A stretch of 64,000 nt of DNA from Ramlibacter agri (GCF_012927085.1 NZ_JABBFX010000003.1:496001-560000); one strand, 5' to 3'. Numbered from the stretch's first letter, positions 31,248-40,527 are shown. Notes: a model not told the origin generated them from the letters alone. Made by a program: numbers and translations.

Positions 31248-32165
31248 ATGAAGGTTCTTGCAGAGGGTCTGCGCTTTCCCGAGGGCCCGGTGGCTCTCAG
31301 CGACGGGTCCGTGTGTTTCGTGGAGATCGCGGCCGGCCGCGTGTCCCGGGTGACGAAGGACGGCGCCGTGCAGGTGGTGGCCGAAACCGGCGGCGGCCCG
31401 AACGGGCTCGCGGTCGGCCCCGATGGCGCGCTGTACGTGTGCAACAACGGCGGCTTCATCGTGCAGGACGTCGATGGCGAGTGCCACGTGGTCCATGGCG
31501 AACTGCCTCCGGACTACGAGACCGGCTCCATCCAGCGCATCGACATGGCGACCGGCGCGGTGCGCACGCTCTACACCCATTGCGGCGACGTGCCCCTGAC
31601 GGCGCCGAACGACCTGGTGTTCGACGCGCACGGCGGCTTCTACTTCACCGACTTCGGCAAGATCCGCCATCGCCAGCGCGAGGTGGGCAGCATCTACTAC
31701 GCGCTGCCCGATGGCAGCGGCATCGTCGAAGTGGCGCACCCGGTCGCCAACCCCAACGGCGTTGGCCTGGCGCCGGACCAGAAGACGCTGTACGTCAGCG
31801 AAACGGAAACCTCGCGCCTGTGGGCCTTTCCCATCGTGGAGCCGGGCCAGGTGGCGAAGGCGTCCTTTCCTTCGCCCAATGGCGGGCGGCTGGTGTGTGG
31901 CTTGCCGGGTTATCAGCGTTTCGACAGCCTGGCGGTGCAGGCGAACGGCAGCATCTGCGTCGCGACCCTGGTCACGGGCGCGATCACCGTGATCTCGCCC
32001 TCGGGCCAGGTGGAGCGCGTGGTGAAGATGCCGGAGCCGTATTCGACCAACATCTGTTTCGGCGGCCCGGATCGGAAGAAGGCCTACGTCACCTTGTCGT
32101 GGACCGGGCGCCTGATCGAGCTGGATTGGGAGGAGGCCGGGTTGGCCTTGAACTTCAACCTGTAA
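31248..32165 (+). CDS. SMP-30/gluconolactonase family protein
   Basis: A 305-residue six-bladed beta-propeller starting MKVLAEGLRFPEGPVA. The metal ligand Glu is in FPEGPV, and Asn/Asp ligands are in GGPNGLAVGPDG, TAPNDLVFDAHGGFYFTD and NPNGVGLAPDQKTLYVSE. These fit a calcium- or zinc-dependent lactonase that opens an aldonolactone to the acid. It has no signal peptide. It follows the IclR gene closely and ends in a strong hairpin. A second, distant copy is at 38793. The sugar is unknown. Confidence 0.9.
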   Translation: MKVLAEGLRFPEGPVALSDGSVCFVEIAAGRVSRVTKDGAVQVVAETGGGPNGLAVGPDGALYVCNNGGFIVQDVDGECHVVHGELPPDYETGSIQRIDMATGAVRTLYTHCGDVPLTAPNDLVFDAHGGFYFTDFGKIRHRQREVGSIYYALPDGSGIVEVAHPVANPNGVGLAPDQKTLYVSETETSRLWAFPIVEPGQVAKASFPSPNGGRLVCGLPGYQRFDSLAVQANGSICVATLVTGAITVISPSGQVERVVKMPEPYSTNICFGGPDRKKAYVTLSWTGRLIELDWEEAGLALNFNL

Positions 32166-32169
32166 AGCG

Positions 32170-32195
32170 AAAAGGCGGGCCCGCGGGCCCGCCTT
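32170..32195. terminator. Bidirectional terminator-like hairpin
   Basis: AAAA, then a stem of GGCGGGCCC (32174-32182) and GGGCCCGCC (32185-32193), then TT. The stem is perfect. The T-run is better on the minus strand (TTTT), so it chiefly ends the MFS transcript that stops at 32208, and may also end the lactonase transcript. Confidence 0.7.
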
Positions 32196-32207
32196 GCATC
32201 CTGTCGC

Positions 32208-33533
32208 TCAGGTCTTCGCGTGGGCGACGCCCACCGGCGCCCGTGAACTCGCCTCATGCCCTTCCGAAGGCCGCATGAAGTGCGCGCAGATCGCGGCCAG
32301 CACGCCGATCGCTCCCACGTAGTACGCAACCGGAGTCAGGTCCCCGTAGCGTGCCACCAGCGCCGTCGCCATGATCGGCGCGATGCCGCCGCCGATGGCA
32401 GCCCCGAACTGGATGCCGATCGACAGCCCCGAGTAGCGCAGGTGCGCGGGGAACTGGGCGCTGTAGAAGGCCGCCTGCGGCGCGTAGACCAGCGGATGCA
32501 CGACGCCCAGCGCGAAGATCATCGCCAGGTCCAGGCGGAAGCTGTCGCGGCTTTCGATCAGCGTGATGAGTCCGGCAATGGACACCGCCAGCACGATGCC
32601 ACCGACGCGGGCGACGTTGCGGCCGTCGACCTTGGAGCAGAGCCATCCGGTGATGACCATGCCGATCACCTGCGCCACCGCGCCCACCAGCAGGGCGTGG
32701 ATGGTGTCGGCGCGCGAAAAGCCGATCTTGATCGCGTAGGCGATCAGGAAGACCGTGGCCGTGTAGTACAGCGTCACCTCGCCCAGCTTGTTGCCGATGG
32801 TGAGGGCGGTGATCTTCCAGTGCTCCCGCAGCAGCTCCAGCGAGGGCATGCGGCTGGTGCGGTGGCGCTGCTGCACCTCCAGGAATTCCGGCGTCTCGGG
32901 AATCGAGGAGCGGATGTAGTAGCCGCCGATGACCAGCAGCACGCTCGCCAGGAAGGGCAGGCGCCAGCCCCATTCCAGGAAGCTGCTTTCGGGCAATTGC
33001 GTCACCAGCGCGAAAGATCCCGCCGACATCACCAGTCCCATCGGCACCCCGGCCAGCGGCAGCGCGCCCAGCACGCCCTTCCACTTGGGCGGCGCATGTT
33101 CCACAGCCATCAGGATCGCGCCGCCGAACTCGCCGCCGAAGGCGATGCCCTGCACCATGCGCAGCAGCACGAGCAGCAGCGGCGCCCAGAAGCCGATGGC
33201 GGCATAGCTGGGAACGAGCCCCAGGCCCACGGTCGCGACACCCATCATGACGAGGCTCAGCGACAGCATGGTCTTGCGTCCCACGCGGTCGCCGTAGTGG
33301 CCGAAGACCAGGCCGCCCAGCGGGCGGGCCAGCAGGCCGGTCGCGAAGGTGGCGAACGAGGCGATGCTCGCCGTGGTCGCGTCGAGGTTCGAGAAAAACA
33401 CCTTGCCGAATACCAGGGCCGATGCCGTGCCGTAAGCGAGGAAGTCGAATCCCTCGATGGCCGAGCCGACCACTGCCGCGACGCACACCCGCCAGAGGTC
33501 GGGCCGGGCGCGCGCTTCCATTCCTTGTGCCAC
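32208..33533 (-). CDS. MFS transporter, metabolite:H+ symporter type
   Basis: A 441-residue, twelve-span permease. The early block IEGFDFLAYGTASAL, the FGHYGDRVGRKTMLSLSL loop, the LLRMVQGIAFGGEFGGAIL helix and the SSIPETPEFLE loop are typical of the MHS subgroup (KgtP, ShiA, ProP relatives) that import organic acids with protons. I prefer a GTG start at 33533 because AGGAG lies six bases before it; an ATG at 33521 and one at 33563 are alternatives. It diverges from a Bug receptor gene across a spacer with two 5-5-5 repeats, so both are probably regulated together as uptake functions of this island. Confidence 0.9.
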   Translation of the reverse strand: MAQGMEARARPDLWRVCVAAVVGSAIEGFDFLAYGTASALVFGKVFFSNLDATTASIASFATFATGLLARPLGGLVFGHYGDRVGRKTMLSLSLVMMGVATVGLGLVPSYAAIGFWAPLLLVLLRMVQGIAFGGEFGGAILMAVEHAPPKWKGVLGALPLAGVPMGLVMSAGSFALVTQLPESSFLEWGWRLPFLASVLLVIGGYYIRSSIPETPEFLEVQQRHRTSRMPSLELLREHWKITALTIGNKLGEVTLYYTATVFLIAYAIKIGFSRADTIHALLVGAVAQVIGMVITGWLCSKVDGRNVARVGGIVLAVSIAGLITLIESRDSFRLDLAMIFALGVVHPLVYAPQAAFYSAQFPAHLRYSGLSIGIQFGAAIGGGIAPIMATALVARYGDLTPVAYYVGAIGVLAAICAHFMRPSEGHEASSRAPVGVAHAKT

Positions 33534-33609
33534 TGTTGTCTCCTGTTCTATTGCGAAATCCATCCTATCGGCCGGGGCTGACGATGCGCCGAGCGAACGC
33601 GCACGCAAT

Positions 33610-33672
33610 TTTCAACGGGTGACAAAAGCGTGGCCCCGGCCCGCCGGGAATCAGGAAGTTCACGCCTTGGAA
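33610..33672. promoter_or_regulatory. Two IclR-type operator candidates between MFS and Bug genes
   Basis: A strong site, GTTCA-CGCCT-TGGAA (33658-33672), has the same core as the one at 30331. A weaker site, TTTCA-ACGGG-TGACA (33610-33624), lies 48 bases before it. Both sit in the 213-base divergent spacer, 75-140 bases from either start codon. Confidence 0.55.
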
Positions 33673-33746
33673 CAACGGGCCGCCAGCCGCTGGCGCGCCG
33701 GGGGACGACCGCACTATCGTGGGCGCGCCCCTTCCAGGAGACAAGC

Positions 33747-34742
33747 GTGTTCGTCAGATCCATCCAAAAACTGTGCGTGCTGGCCGTCGCGGCAGGCCTT
33801 GCCGGCACCGCCTTTGCGCAACAGCATTCCGCCGCCGCCGGTTATCCCAACAAGCCCGTCAAGATCATCGTTGCCGCCGCCGCCGGCAGCAGCCCGGACG
33901 CGATCGGCCGCACGCTGGCCACCAAGCTGACATTCGCCTGGGGCCAGCCGGTCGTCATCGAAGACATCGCCGGCCTCGGCGGCATCGTCGGCACCGAGCG
34001 CGCGGCCAAGGCCACGCCGGACGGCTACACGCTCGTCATCAGCACCATCGGCGCCGTGGCGGTCGGCCAGAGCATGATGGACAAGATGCCCTACGACCCG
34101 GTCAAGGACCTGGCGCCGATCTCGCTGGTCATGAGCATGCCCAACCTGCTGGTCGTGCATCCGGCCGTGCCGGCGAACAACCTGCGCGAGCTGATCGCGT
34201 ATGCGAAGCAGAACCCCGGCAAGCTGCGCTACGGCCACCCCGGCTCGGGCACCACGCCGCACCTGTCGGCCGAACTGCTGGACGAAATGGCCGGCATCAA
34301 GATGATGGGCATCCCCTACAAGTCCAGCTCGCAGATGATGACCGACCTGCTGGGCGGCCATTACGAGGTGCTGTTCCACAACAGCTCCGTGGTGCTGCCG
34401 CATGCGAAGGCCGGCGCCGCGCGCATCCTGGCGATCACGAGCGCCGAGCGCAACGCCACGCTGCCCGACATCCCCACGGTCGCCGAAGCAGGCGGGTTGA
34501 AAGGCTTCGCCGTCAACGCCTGGTGGGGCCTGTATGCGCCGGCGGGCGTGCCCGCGGAACTGGTGGCGAAGATCAGCGCCGACGTCGCGACCGCGCTGGC
34601 GCAAGCGGATGTCAAGAGCTGGGTCGAGCAGCAGGGCGGCGTCCCCGGCGGCGGCACGCCCCAGTCGCTGCGCAACTTCCAGGCTGCCGAAACCCGCAAG
34701 TGGCATGACCTGGTGAAGTCGGCCAACATCAAGCCGGATTGA
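33747..34742 (+). CDS. Bug family periplasmic solute-binding protein
   Basis: A 331-residue exported protein. The start is a GTG at 33747 with CCAGGAG eight bases before it, giving the leader VFVRSIQKLCVLAVAAGLAG and cleavage after AFA. Bug-fold marks: YPNKPVKIIVAAAAGSSPD, DGYTLVISTIGAV, GIPYKSSSQMM, TLPDIPTVAEAG. Ligands of this family are usually carboxylates. No tctAB permease genes accompany it. Shared operator-type repeats with the MFS, TRAP and IclR units suggest its ligand is the substrate or an intermediate of the surrounding catabolic island. Confidence 0.9.
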   Translation: MFVRSIQKLCVLAVAAGLAGTAFAQQHSAAAGYPNKPVKIIVAAAAGSSPDAIGRTLATKLTFAWGQPVVIEDIAGLGGIVGTERAAKATPDGYTLVISTIGAVAVGQSMMDKMPYDPVKDLAPISLVMSMPNLLVVHPAVPANNLRELIAYAKQNPGKLRYGHPGSGTTPHLSAELLDEMAGIKMMGIPYKSSSQMMTDLLGGHYEVLFHNSSVVLPHAKAGAARILAITSAERNATLPDIPTVAEAGGLKGFAVNAWWGLYAPAGVPAELVAKISADVATALAQADVKSWVEQQGGVPGGGTPQSLRNFQAAETRKWHDLVKSANIKPD

Positions 34743-34777
34743 GCCAACGCGGCGACCGCTCCCGCTCCTCTTTTCAA

Positions 34778-34830
34778 ACCCCATCGTGCTGCGCCGGCGC
34801 TTGCGTCCGGCGCAGCGCCGTTTGTGGGGT
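34778..34830. terminator. Long hairpin after the Bug gene (probable terminator or cruciform)
   Basis: GCTGCGCCGG (34788-34797) pairs perfectly with CCGGCGCAGC (34807-34816) across a nine-base loop. ACCCCA (34778-34783) and TGGGGT (34825-34830) form an outer stem. There is no strong T-run on the plus strand, so termination would be weak or rho-assisted. Confidence 0.5.
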
Positions 34831-34862
34831 CGCAATGCGCCCTGCACGCGCCGATTCGTGAA

Positions 34863-34877
34863 GTCCAACCCGTGGAA
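34863..34877. promoter_or_regulatory. IclR-type operator candidate before the dehydrogenase-TRAP operon
   Basis: GTCCA-ACCCG-TGGAA lies 79 bases before the ATG of the dehydrogenase gene at 34956 and just after the long hairpin. It follows the same 5-5-5 pattern as the sites at 30331, 33658, 44137 and 46863. Confidence 0.52.
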
Positions 34878-34955
34878 CGCACGACGCGCAGCACCTTCTT
34901 CACCGCATTTCCCAAGCGGATGATCCGCCCACTTGATCGTTATCGAAAGGCGCAT

Positions 34956-35855
34956 ATGAGCGGGATCGTCGGTGTGGTGGGACTGGGCAACATGGGGCGC
35001 GGCATCGCTTCGCGCCTGCTGGAAACGGGCCACAAGCTCGTCGTGTTCGACGTGCGGCCCCAGGCGCAGCGCGAGTTCGCCGAGCGCGGCGCCACCATCG
35101 CGGGCTCGCCGCGTGCCGTGGCCGACGAAGCAGCCGTGGTGCTGGTGAGCCTGCCGACGCCCGATGTCGTCAAGCAGGTGGCGTTGGGCGCGGACGGCCT
35201 GGTCCAGGGCCGCGCCATCAAGACCTACATCGACTTCTCCACCACCGGCCCGCAGGTCGCGCGCGAAGTGGGCGAAGCGCTGGCGCAGGCGGGCATCCAG
35301 GCGATCGATGCGCCCGTCACGGGTGCCGTCACCGGCGCCGCCACGGGCAAGCTGCAGATGATGCTGTCCGGCGACCGCGCGACCATAGCCGCGGTGACGC
35401 CGGTGCTGCAGCACCTGGGCCACTGCGAAGTCGTCGGCGACCGCGTCGGCATGGGCCAGAGCCTGAAGCTGCTGAACAACCTGATGGTCGCCACCGCGAT
35501 GGCCATCACCGCCGAAGCCACCGTGCTGGGCGTGAAGGCGGGCCTGGACCCCGACGTGATGCTGCGCGTGCTGAACCGCGGCTCGGGCCGCAACATCTGC
35601 ACCGAGGAGCGCTGGCACAAGCACGTGCTCAATCGCAAGTTCGACAACGGCTTCGCCAACGGCCTGATGCGCAAGGACGTGCGCCTGTGCATGGACATGG
35701 CCGAATCGCTGCAAGTCCCCATGTGGGTCGCCACCGCGGTCGACCGCCTGTGGATGCAGACCGTGCTGCAGGTCGGCGCGGAACAGAACACCACCACGAT
35801 CGTGCAGACCCTCGAGCAGTGGGCTGGCGTCGAGGTGCGCGGCAACGCCGCCTGA
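34956..35855 (+). CDS. NAD(P)-dependent beta-hydroxyacid dehydrogenase (HIBADH family)
   Basis: A 299-residue protein starting MSGIVGVVGLGNMGRGIASR with GAAAGG as ribosome-binding site; the frame is open upstream but crosses the operator. Substrate signature: IDAPVTGAVTGAATG. The SLKLLNNLMVATAMAITAEA block carries the catalytic lysine and paired asparagines. It is a distant paralogue of the protein at 28981. It heads an operon with a TRAP transporter, so it probably oxidises the imported hydroxyacid or reduces a semialdehyde made from it. Confidence 0.88.
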   Translation: MSGIVGVVGLGNMGRGIASRLLETGHKLVVFDVRPQAQREFAERGATIAGSPRAVADEAAVVLVSLPTPDVVKQVALGADGLVQGRAIKTYIDFSTTGPQVAREVGEALAQAGIQAIDAPVTGAVTGAATGKLQMMLSGDRATIAAVTPVLQHLGHCEVVGDRVGMGQSLKLLNNLMVATAMAITAEATVLGVKAGLDPDVMLRVLNRGSGRNICTEERWHKHVLNRKFDNGFANGLMRKDVRLCMDMAESLQVPMWVATAVDRLWMQTVLQVGAEQNTTTIVQTLEQWAGVEVRGNAA

Positions 35856-35894
35856 GCGGCACCTTCATTCACTACGAGAGCAAGAGGAGACATC

Positions 35895-36884
35895 ATGAAG
35901 ATCCGTTTCGAGCAGGCCCGCCGCGCGGGCTGCGCGCTGGCCGCCGCCCTGCTGCTGCCGCTGGCGGCGCACGCCGACAACTGGCGCGCCTACACCTACA
36001 ACGCCGTGGCCACCGTCACGTCGGTCAAGGGCCTCAACGCCATGCTGGACGCCGTGCACAAGGAGTCCAAGGGCCAGCTGCAGATCCGCCTGCACCTGGG
36101 CGGCACCCTGCCGATTCCCGCGGTGGCCATCACGCAGGCCGTCAGCGACAACGTCGTCCAGATGGGCGACGACGCCTCCTTCATCGGCAACCTGCCGGTC
36201 GGCGGCCTCGTGCGCCTGCCGATGTTCCTGCGCACCCGCGCCGACTTCGAGAAGGCCTGGGACATCGAGGCCGACTACCTGCGCGCCGAACTGGCCAAGA
36301 AGAACATCGTCCTCCTGGGCCGCTACATCTTCCCGGAGAACGTGTTCTGGTCGAAGAAGAAGATGACCTCGCTCTCGGACATCGCCGGCCAGAAGATCCG
36401 CGTGATCTCGCCGGAGCAGGCGGAGTTCATCAAGCTGCTGGGCGGCGTGCCGGTCACGCTGGGCACCTCCGAAGTCGCCGCCGGCCTGGACCGCGGCGTC
36501 ATCGACGGCGCACTCACCGCGAGCTCGGGCTATGGCTACGTCTGGCGCGACCTGCTGAAGTACAGCTACCGCCTCAACGTCAGCTTCATCGACTCGCTGA
36601 TCCTGGTGAACAAGGATGCCTGGGACAAGCTGTCGCCGGAGCTGCGCACCAAGATCCAGGCCATCGTCAACGAGCACACGCGCAAGATCTCCGACGCCAT
36701 GGCGGCGGAGGACAGCGACCTGACGAAGAAGCTGGCCGAGGGCGGCATGGTCGTCACCGAGCCGACCCGCGCCGACCTGGCCGAAGCCGAGCGCCGCATC
36801 ACGCCTTACTGGACCGAGTGGGGCGACAAGCGCCCGGGCGTGAAGGAAGCGCTGCAGAAGGTCCGCACGGCGGTGGGGCGCTGA
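35895..36884 (+). CDS. TRAP transporter substrate-binding protein DctP family
   Basis: A 329-residue periplasmic receptor. The leader is MKIRFEQARRAGCALAAALL, cleaved after AHA. The mature part has LHLGGTLPIPAVAITQAVSD, then the region LGRYIFPENVFWSKKKMTSL and IRVISPEQAEFIKLLGGVPV, which contains the arginine that clamps the carboxylate in DctP proteins. It lies one base before the DctQ gene and works with the next two proteins to import an organic acid using the sodium gradient. The preceding hydroxyacid dehydrogenase hints at a hydroxyacid or sugar acid. Confidence 0.92.
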   Translation: MKIRFEQARRAGCALAAALLLPLAAHADNWRAYTYNAVATVTSVKGLNAMLDAVHKESKGQLQIRLHLGGTLPIPAVAITQAVSDNVVQMGDDASFIGNLPVGGLVRLPMFLRTRADFEKAWDIEADYLRAELAKKNIVLLGRYIFPENVFWSKKKMTSLSDIAGQKIRVISPEQAEFIKLLGGVPVTLGTSEVAAGLDRGVIDGALTASSGYGYVWRDLLKYSYRLNVSFIDSLILVNKDAWDKLSPELRTKIQAIVNEHTRKISDAMAAEDSDLTKKLAEGGMVVTEPTRADLAEAERRITPYWTEWGDKRPGVKEALQKVRTAVGR

Positions 36885-36885
36885 C

Positions 36886-37479
36886 ATGGCCGCGGTTCTG
36901 AGCGAGGGCCACGCGCCCCCGCCGGTCGCGGCGGAGGAATACGGGGAGCTCGAAAGCCCCGACGCCGACCAGTTCGCGCCGCGCGAAGGCATCAGCGCCG
37001 TGCTGGCGCGCTGGGCCGGGCAGCTGATGGTGCTGGCGCTCATCGTGATGATGGGCGTCGAGATGCTGGTGCGCACCGTGTTCGGCTGGTCGATCCAGGT
37101 GAGCAACGAGCTGGGTGGCTACGCGCTCGTCGCCATCACTTTCCTGACGCTCGCTTCTGGCCAGCTTCACCACGCCTACCACCGCGTGCACTTCCTGGAG
37201 CACCGCCTCTCCGGGCGCGGCAAGGCGCTGCTGCGCCTGGCGTTCGACCTCGCGTCCACGGTGGTCACCATCGTGCTGCTGCTGGAGATGGTCCGCTTCG
37301 AGTGGATCACCTGGCAGTCCGGCGACGTGTCCGCCACGGTGCTGCTGACGCCGCTGTGGATTCCGCGCCTGTCCATGCCGATCGGCTGTGCCGTGCTCGC
37401 CTGGGCGATGCTGCGCACCGTCGCCGGCGACATCCAACGCCTGCAGGCCGCGGGCCAGGGAGGCAACCATGCCCGCTGA
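36886..37479 (+). CDS. TRAP transporter small permease DctQ family
   Basis: A 197-residue membrane protein with a long hydrophilic N-terminus (about 40 residues, acidic) and four hydrophobic spans: LMVLALIVMMGVEMLVR, LGGYALVAITFLTLASG, a third near 125-145 and MPIGCAVLAWAMLRTVAG. The WSIQVSNELGGYALVAITFL segment is typical of DctQ. Its end overlaps the DctM gene by 11 bases. Confidence 0.9.
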   Translation: MAAVLSEGHAPPPVAAEEYGELESPDADQFAPREGISAVLARWAGQLMVLALIVMMGVEMLVRTVFGWSIQVSNELGGYALVAITFLTLASGQLHHAYHRVHFLEHRLSGRGKALLRLAFDLASTVVTIVLLLEMVRFEWITWQSGDVSATVLLTPLWIPRLSMPIGCAVLAWAMLRTVAGDIQRLQAAGQGGNHAR

Positions 37480-38773
37480 GTACCAGATCATCCTGATCTT
37501 CGTCCTGTTCCTGGCGCTGCTGGGCGCCGGCATGACCGTGCCCTTCGCGATCATGCTGCCGGCGATGGTGTACCTGTACCTGCAGGGCGGCATCGGCGCG
37601 CTGCACGGGCTGGGCCTCACCAGCTGGGGCAGCATGGACGCCTATACGCTGACGGCGATCCCGCTGTTCGTGTTCATGGCGCAGCTGCTGCAACGCAGCG
37701 GCCTGGCGATGCGCGTTTACGGCGGCCTGTCGCAACTGGTGCGCGGCGTGCCGGGCGGCCTGCTGCAGACGAACATCGCGGGCTGCGCGGTGTTCGCCGC
37801 CGTCAGCGGCTCCAGCATCGCCACCGCGGCGTCCATCGGCCAGGTGGCGCTGCCGCAGCTGCGGGCGCGCAACTACGACCCGCGGCTCGCCACCGGCTCG
37901 CTGGCTGCCGGCGGAACGCTGGGCGTGCTCGTGCCGCCGTCGATCGCGATGATCGTCTATGCGACCTTCACCGAAACCTCGGTCGTCAAGCTGTTCATGG
38001 CGGGCGTCGTGCCGGGTGTCATCCTGACGGCGCTGTTCATGGCCTACCTCGCGGTGGCCGCGATCAGCAAGCCGGAGATCGCGCCGCGCGAACGCGGTGC
38101 GCTGACCCTGGCCGTCGTGCTGCGCGCGCTGCTGGAGATCGGGCCCTTCATGCTGCTGATCGGCGGCACCATGGGCGCCATCTACGCCGGCATCGCCACG
38201 CCCACCGAGGCGGCGGCGGTGGGCTGCTTCGTCGCGGTCCTCATCGCCTTCCTGTTCGGAGAATTGAACTGGAAGGTGTTCGTCGACAGCCTGAAGACCT
38301 CCGCGCTGACGGTGGCGAACATCCTGTTCATCACCTACGCCGCCTTCATCTTCTCGTACGCGATGAGCGTCGGCGGCGTCGGCGAGGAGATCACGCAGTT
38401 CATCATCTCCCTCAACCTCAGCAAGTTCGGCTTCTTCGCTGCGCTGCTGGTGCTGTTCACCGCCCTCGGTGCGCTGGTGGAAAGCCTGGGGATGATCGTC
38501 ATCACCGTGCCGCTGCTCTATCCCTTGCTGGGCAAGTACGGCATCGACCCGGTGTGGTTCGGCGTGATCGTCGTCCTGTTCATCGAGATGGGCCAGATCA
38601 CCCCGCCGATCGGCATCAACCTCTTCGTCATCCAGAGCATCTCGCGCGGCAAGTTGTCGGACGTGGTGATGGGCACGCTGCCCTTCCACCTGCTGATGTT
38701 CGTGCTGCTGCTGCTGCTCGTGATCTGGCCCGAACTCGCGCTGTGGCTGCCTGGCCGCGCCGCCGGCCACTGA
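37469..38773 (+). CDS. TRAP transporter large permease DctM family
   Basis: A 434-residue membrane protein, the ion-coupled transport subunit, with about eleven or twelve spans. Characteristic blocks: LTAIPLFVFMAQLLQRSGLA, AVFAAVSGSSIATAASIGQ, LAAGGTLGVLVPPSIAMIVY and the late ITPPIGINLFVIQSIS. It starts inside the DctQ gene. A 19-base gap separates it from a lactonase gene on the same strand, so lactonase and later genes may be read through. Confidence 0.93.
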   Translation: MPAEYQIILIFVLFLALLGAGMTVPFAIMLPAMVYLYLQGGIGALHGLGLTSWGSMDAYTLTAIPLFVFMAQLLQRSGLAMRVYGGLSQLVRGVPGGLLQTNIAGCAVFAAVSGSSIATAASIGQVALPQLRARNYDPRLATGSLAAGGTLGVLVPPSIAMIVYATFTETSVVKLFMAGVVPGVILTALFMAYLAVAAISKPEIAPRERGALTLAVVLRALLEIGPFMLLIGGTMGAIYAGIATPTEAAAVGCFVAVLIAFLFGELNWKVFVDSLKTSALTVANILFITYAAFIFSYAMSVGGVGEEITQFIISLNLSKFGFFAALLVLFTALGALVESLGMIVITVPLLYPLLGKYGIDPVWFGVIVVLFIEMGQITPPIGINLFVIQSISRGKLSDVVMGTLPFHLLMFVLLLLLVIWPELALWLPGRAAGH

Positions 38774-38792
38774 ACCCCCAAGGAATTCACCC

Positions 38793-39716
38793 ATGTTCGC
38801 TCCCCCGGAAAAGCTCCGCGCCGAAGTGTTCGCGCGCATTCCCGACAAGTTCCACCAGAACAACAGGCAGTGCGCCTGGACCCGCACGCAGCTGCACGGC
38901 GCGCCCGCGCCGGTGTTCCTGGAAGGCCCGTCCTTCGACCGTGACGGCAACCTGTGGGTTGTCGACATCCCCTGGGGCCGCATCTTCCGCATCGACCCGC
39001 GCGGCGGCGTGGAGCTGGCGGCCGAGTACGACGGCGAGCCGAACGGCCTGAAGTTCCACCCGGATGGTCGCGCCTTCATCGCCGACTATCGCCGCGGCCT
39101 GATGGTGATGGACCCGCGCACGGGCAAGGTCGAACCGTACCTGGAGCGCGCGCAGCTGGAATGCTTCAAGGGTTGCAACGACCTGTTCTTCGCGTCCAAC
39201 GGCGACCTGTATTTCACGGACCAGGGCCAGACCGGGCTGCACGACCCCACCGGCAGGCTGTTCCGCCTCAAGGCCGACGGTCGCCTCGACCTCGTGCTGA
39301 AGGGCATTCCCAGCCCCAACGGCCTGGTGATGAACCTGGACGAGACCGCGGTGTACCTGGCCGCGACGCGCGACAACGCCATCTGGCGCGTGCCGCTCAT
39401 GAGCGACGGCGCGGCGACGAAGGTCGGCGTCTACATCCGCATGAGCGGCGGCGGCGGCCCGGACGGCATCGCGCTCGATTCGCAGGGCGGCCTGGCCGTG
39501 TGCCACGTGGGTTTCGGCGCCGTGTGGATCTTCAGCCCGCGCGGCGAACCGCAGTACCGCATCGAGCCGCCCGATGGCGGGCTCACCACCACCAACTGCG
39601 CCTACGGCGGCGCGGACGGCAAGACGCTGTACATGATCGAGTCGCGCAGCGGCTGCATCTTCACGGCGCGCGTCCCGGTCGCGGGCCGCCCCATGTACTC
39701 GCACGCCGCCGCCTGA
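38793..39716 (+). CDS. SMP-30/gluconolactonase family protein
   Basis: A 307-residue beta-propeller. Probable metal ligands: Glu in VFLEGPSFDRDGNLWVVD, Asn in KGCNDLFFASNGDLYFTD and in GIPSPNGLVMN, Asp in GGPDGIALDSQGG. There is no signal peptide. It belongs to a different branch from the copy at 31248, with a longer N-terminal segment before the first blade. It follows the TRAP genes by 19 bases and precedes an IclR gene by one base. It probably hydrolyses a lactone made from the imported compound. Confidence 0.9.
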   Translation: MFAPPEKLRAEVFARIPDKFHQNNRQCAWTRTQLHGAPAPVFLEGPSFDRDGNLWVVDIPWGRIFRIDPRGGVELAAEYDGEPNGLKFHPDGRAFIADYRRGLMVMDPRTGKVEPYLERAQLECFKGCNDLFFASNGDLYFTDQGQTGLHDPTGRLFRLKADGRLDLVLKGIPSPNGLVMNLDETAVYLAATRDNAIWRVPLMSDGAATKVGVYIRMSGGGGPDGIALDSQGGLAVCHVGFGAVWIFSPRGEPQYRIEPPDGGLTTTNCAYGGADGKTLYMIESRSGCIFTARVPVAGRPMYSHAAA

Positions 39717-39717
39717 C

Positions 39718-40527
39718 ATGCCTGCTTCCCATGGCCGTCTCCGTGTCGCCGGCCAGGAGCCGGGCGACACGCGCAGTCTCGACAGCGGCATCCGCCTGCT
39801 GCGCGTGCTGGCCGAACGGCCCGACGAGGGCTGGCGGCTGCCGGACCTGGCCGCCGTCTGCGGGCTGGACGAAGCGGAGGCGCTGCGGGTGCTGGACTGC
39901 CTGGCCGAGGCGCGCATGGTGATGCGGCGCGAGGACGGCCGGCGCTTCGCGCCGGGGCCGCTGATGTTCGAGCTGGCGCTGGCGCTGCCGCAGCGGGCGC
40001 GCTTCCAGCGCCGCGCCGAGGAGCTGTTGCGCAGCTTCGCGCAGCGCATGGACGGCGTCGCCTTGCTGCTGCTGCGCAGCGGCAGCGACTTCGTCTGCGG
40101 CGTGCGCGAAGGCCTGGCCGCCAGCCTGCCGGCCCTGGCCGTGACGCCGGGCACGCGGGCGCCGTTGTTCGTCGCGGCCGGCGGCGTGGCCATCCTGCAG
40201 CGACTGCCCACGCTGGAGGCCAGCGACGTGCTGAAGGAGAACACGGCGCGCGAGGTGGTGCGGCGCGGCACCGCGCGGCTGCAGGCGCTGGAGCGCATGC
40301 GCGACGACTCGGCGCGGCACGGCTTCGGCGTCAACGCCGGCGGCGTGGTCGCGGGCCTGCACAGCTTCGGCGTGGCGGTGCTGGGAGCGCGGGGCGAGCC
40401 CTTCGCGGCGGTCTGCCTGGCGGGGCCGCCCGAGCGCTTTCCGCTCGCGCGCGCCACGCAGTTGCGCACCGAGCTGGAAGGGGTCGCCGCATCGCTGGCC
40501 GGCGAGGCGCACCGATACGAAGACTAG
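39718..40527 (+). CDS. IclR family transcriptional regulator
   Basis: A 269-residue protein with winged helix-turn-helix (LPDLAAVCGLDEAEALRVLDCL) and effector domain (TPGTRAPLFVAAGGVAILQ). It is a clear paralogue of the regulator at 44217: both have GWRL-DLA, PGPLMFEL-LAL, FQRRAE and HGFGVN in register. It starts one base after the lactonase and lies 12 bases before an FMN hydroxyacid oxidase, in the middle of a long operon, so it is probably co-transcribed with its targets. Confidence 0.9.
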   Translation: MPASHGRLRVAGQEPGDTRSLDSGIRLLRVLAERPDEGWRLPDLAAVCGLDEAEALRVLDCLAEARMVMRREDGRRFAPGPLMFELALALPQRARFQRRAEELLRSFAQRMDGVALLLLRSGSDFVCGVREGLAASLPALAVTPGTRAPLFVAAGGVAILQRLPTLEASDVLKENTAREVVRRGTARLQALERMRDDSARHGFGVNAGGVVAGLHSFGVAVLGARGEPFAAVCLAGPPERFPLARATQLRTELEGVAASLAGEAHRYED

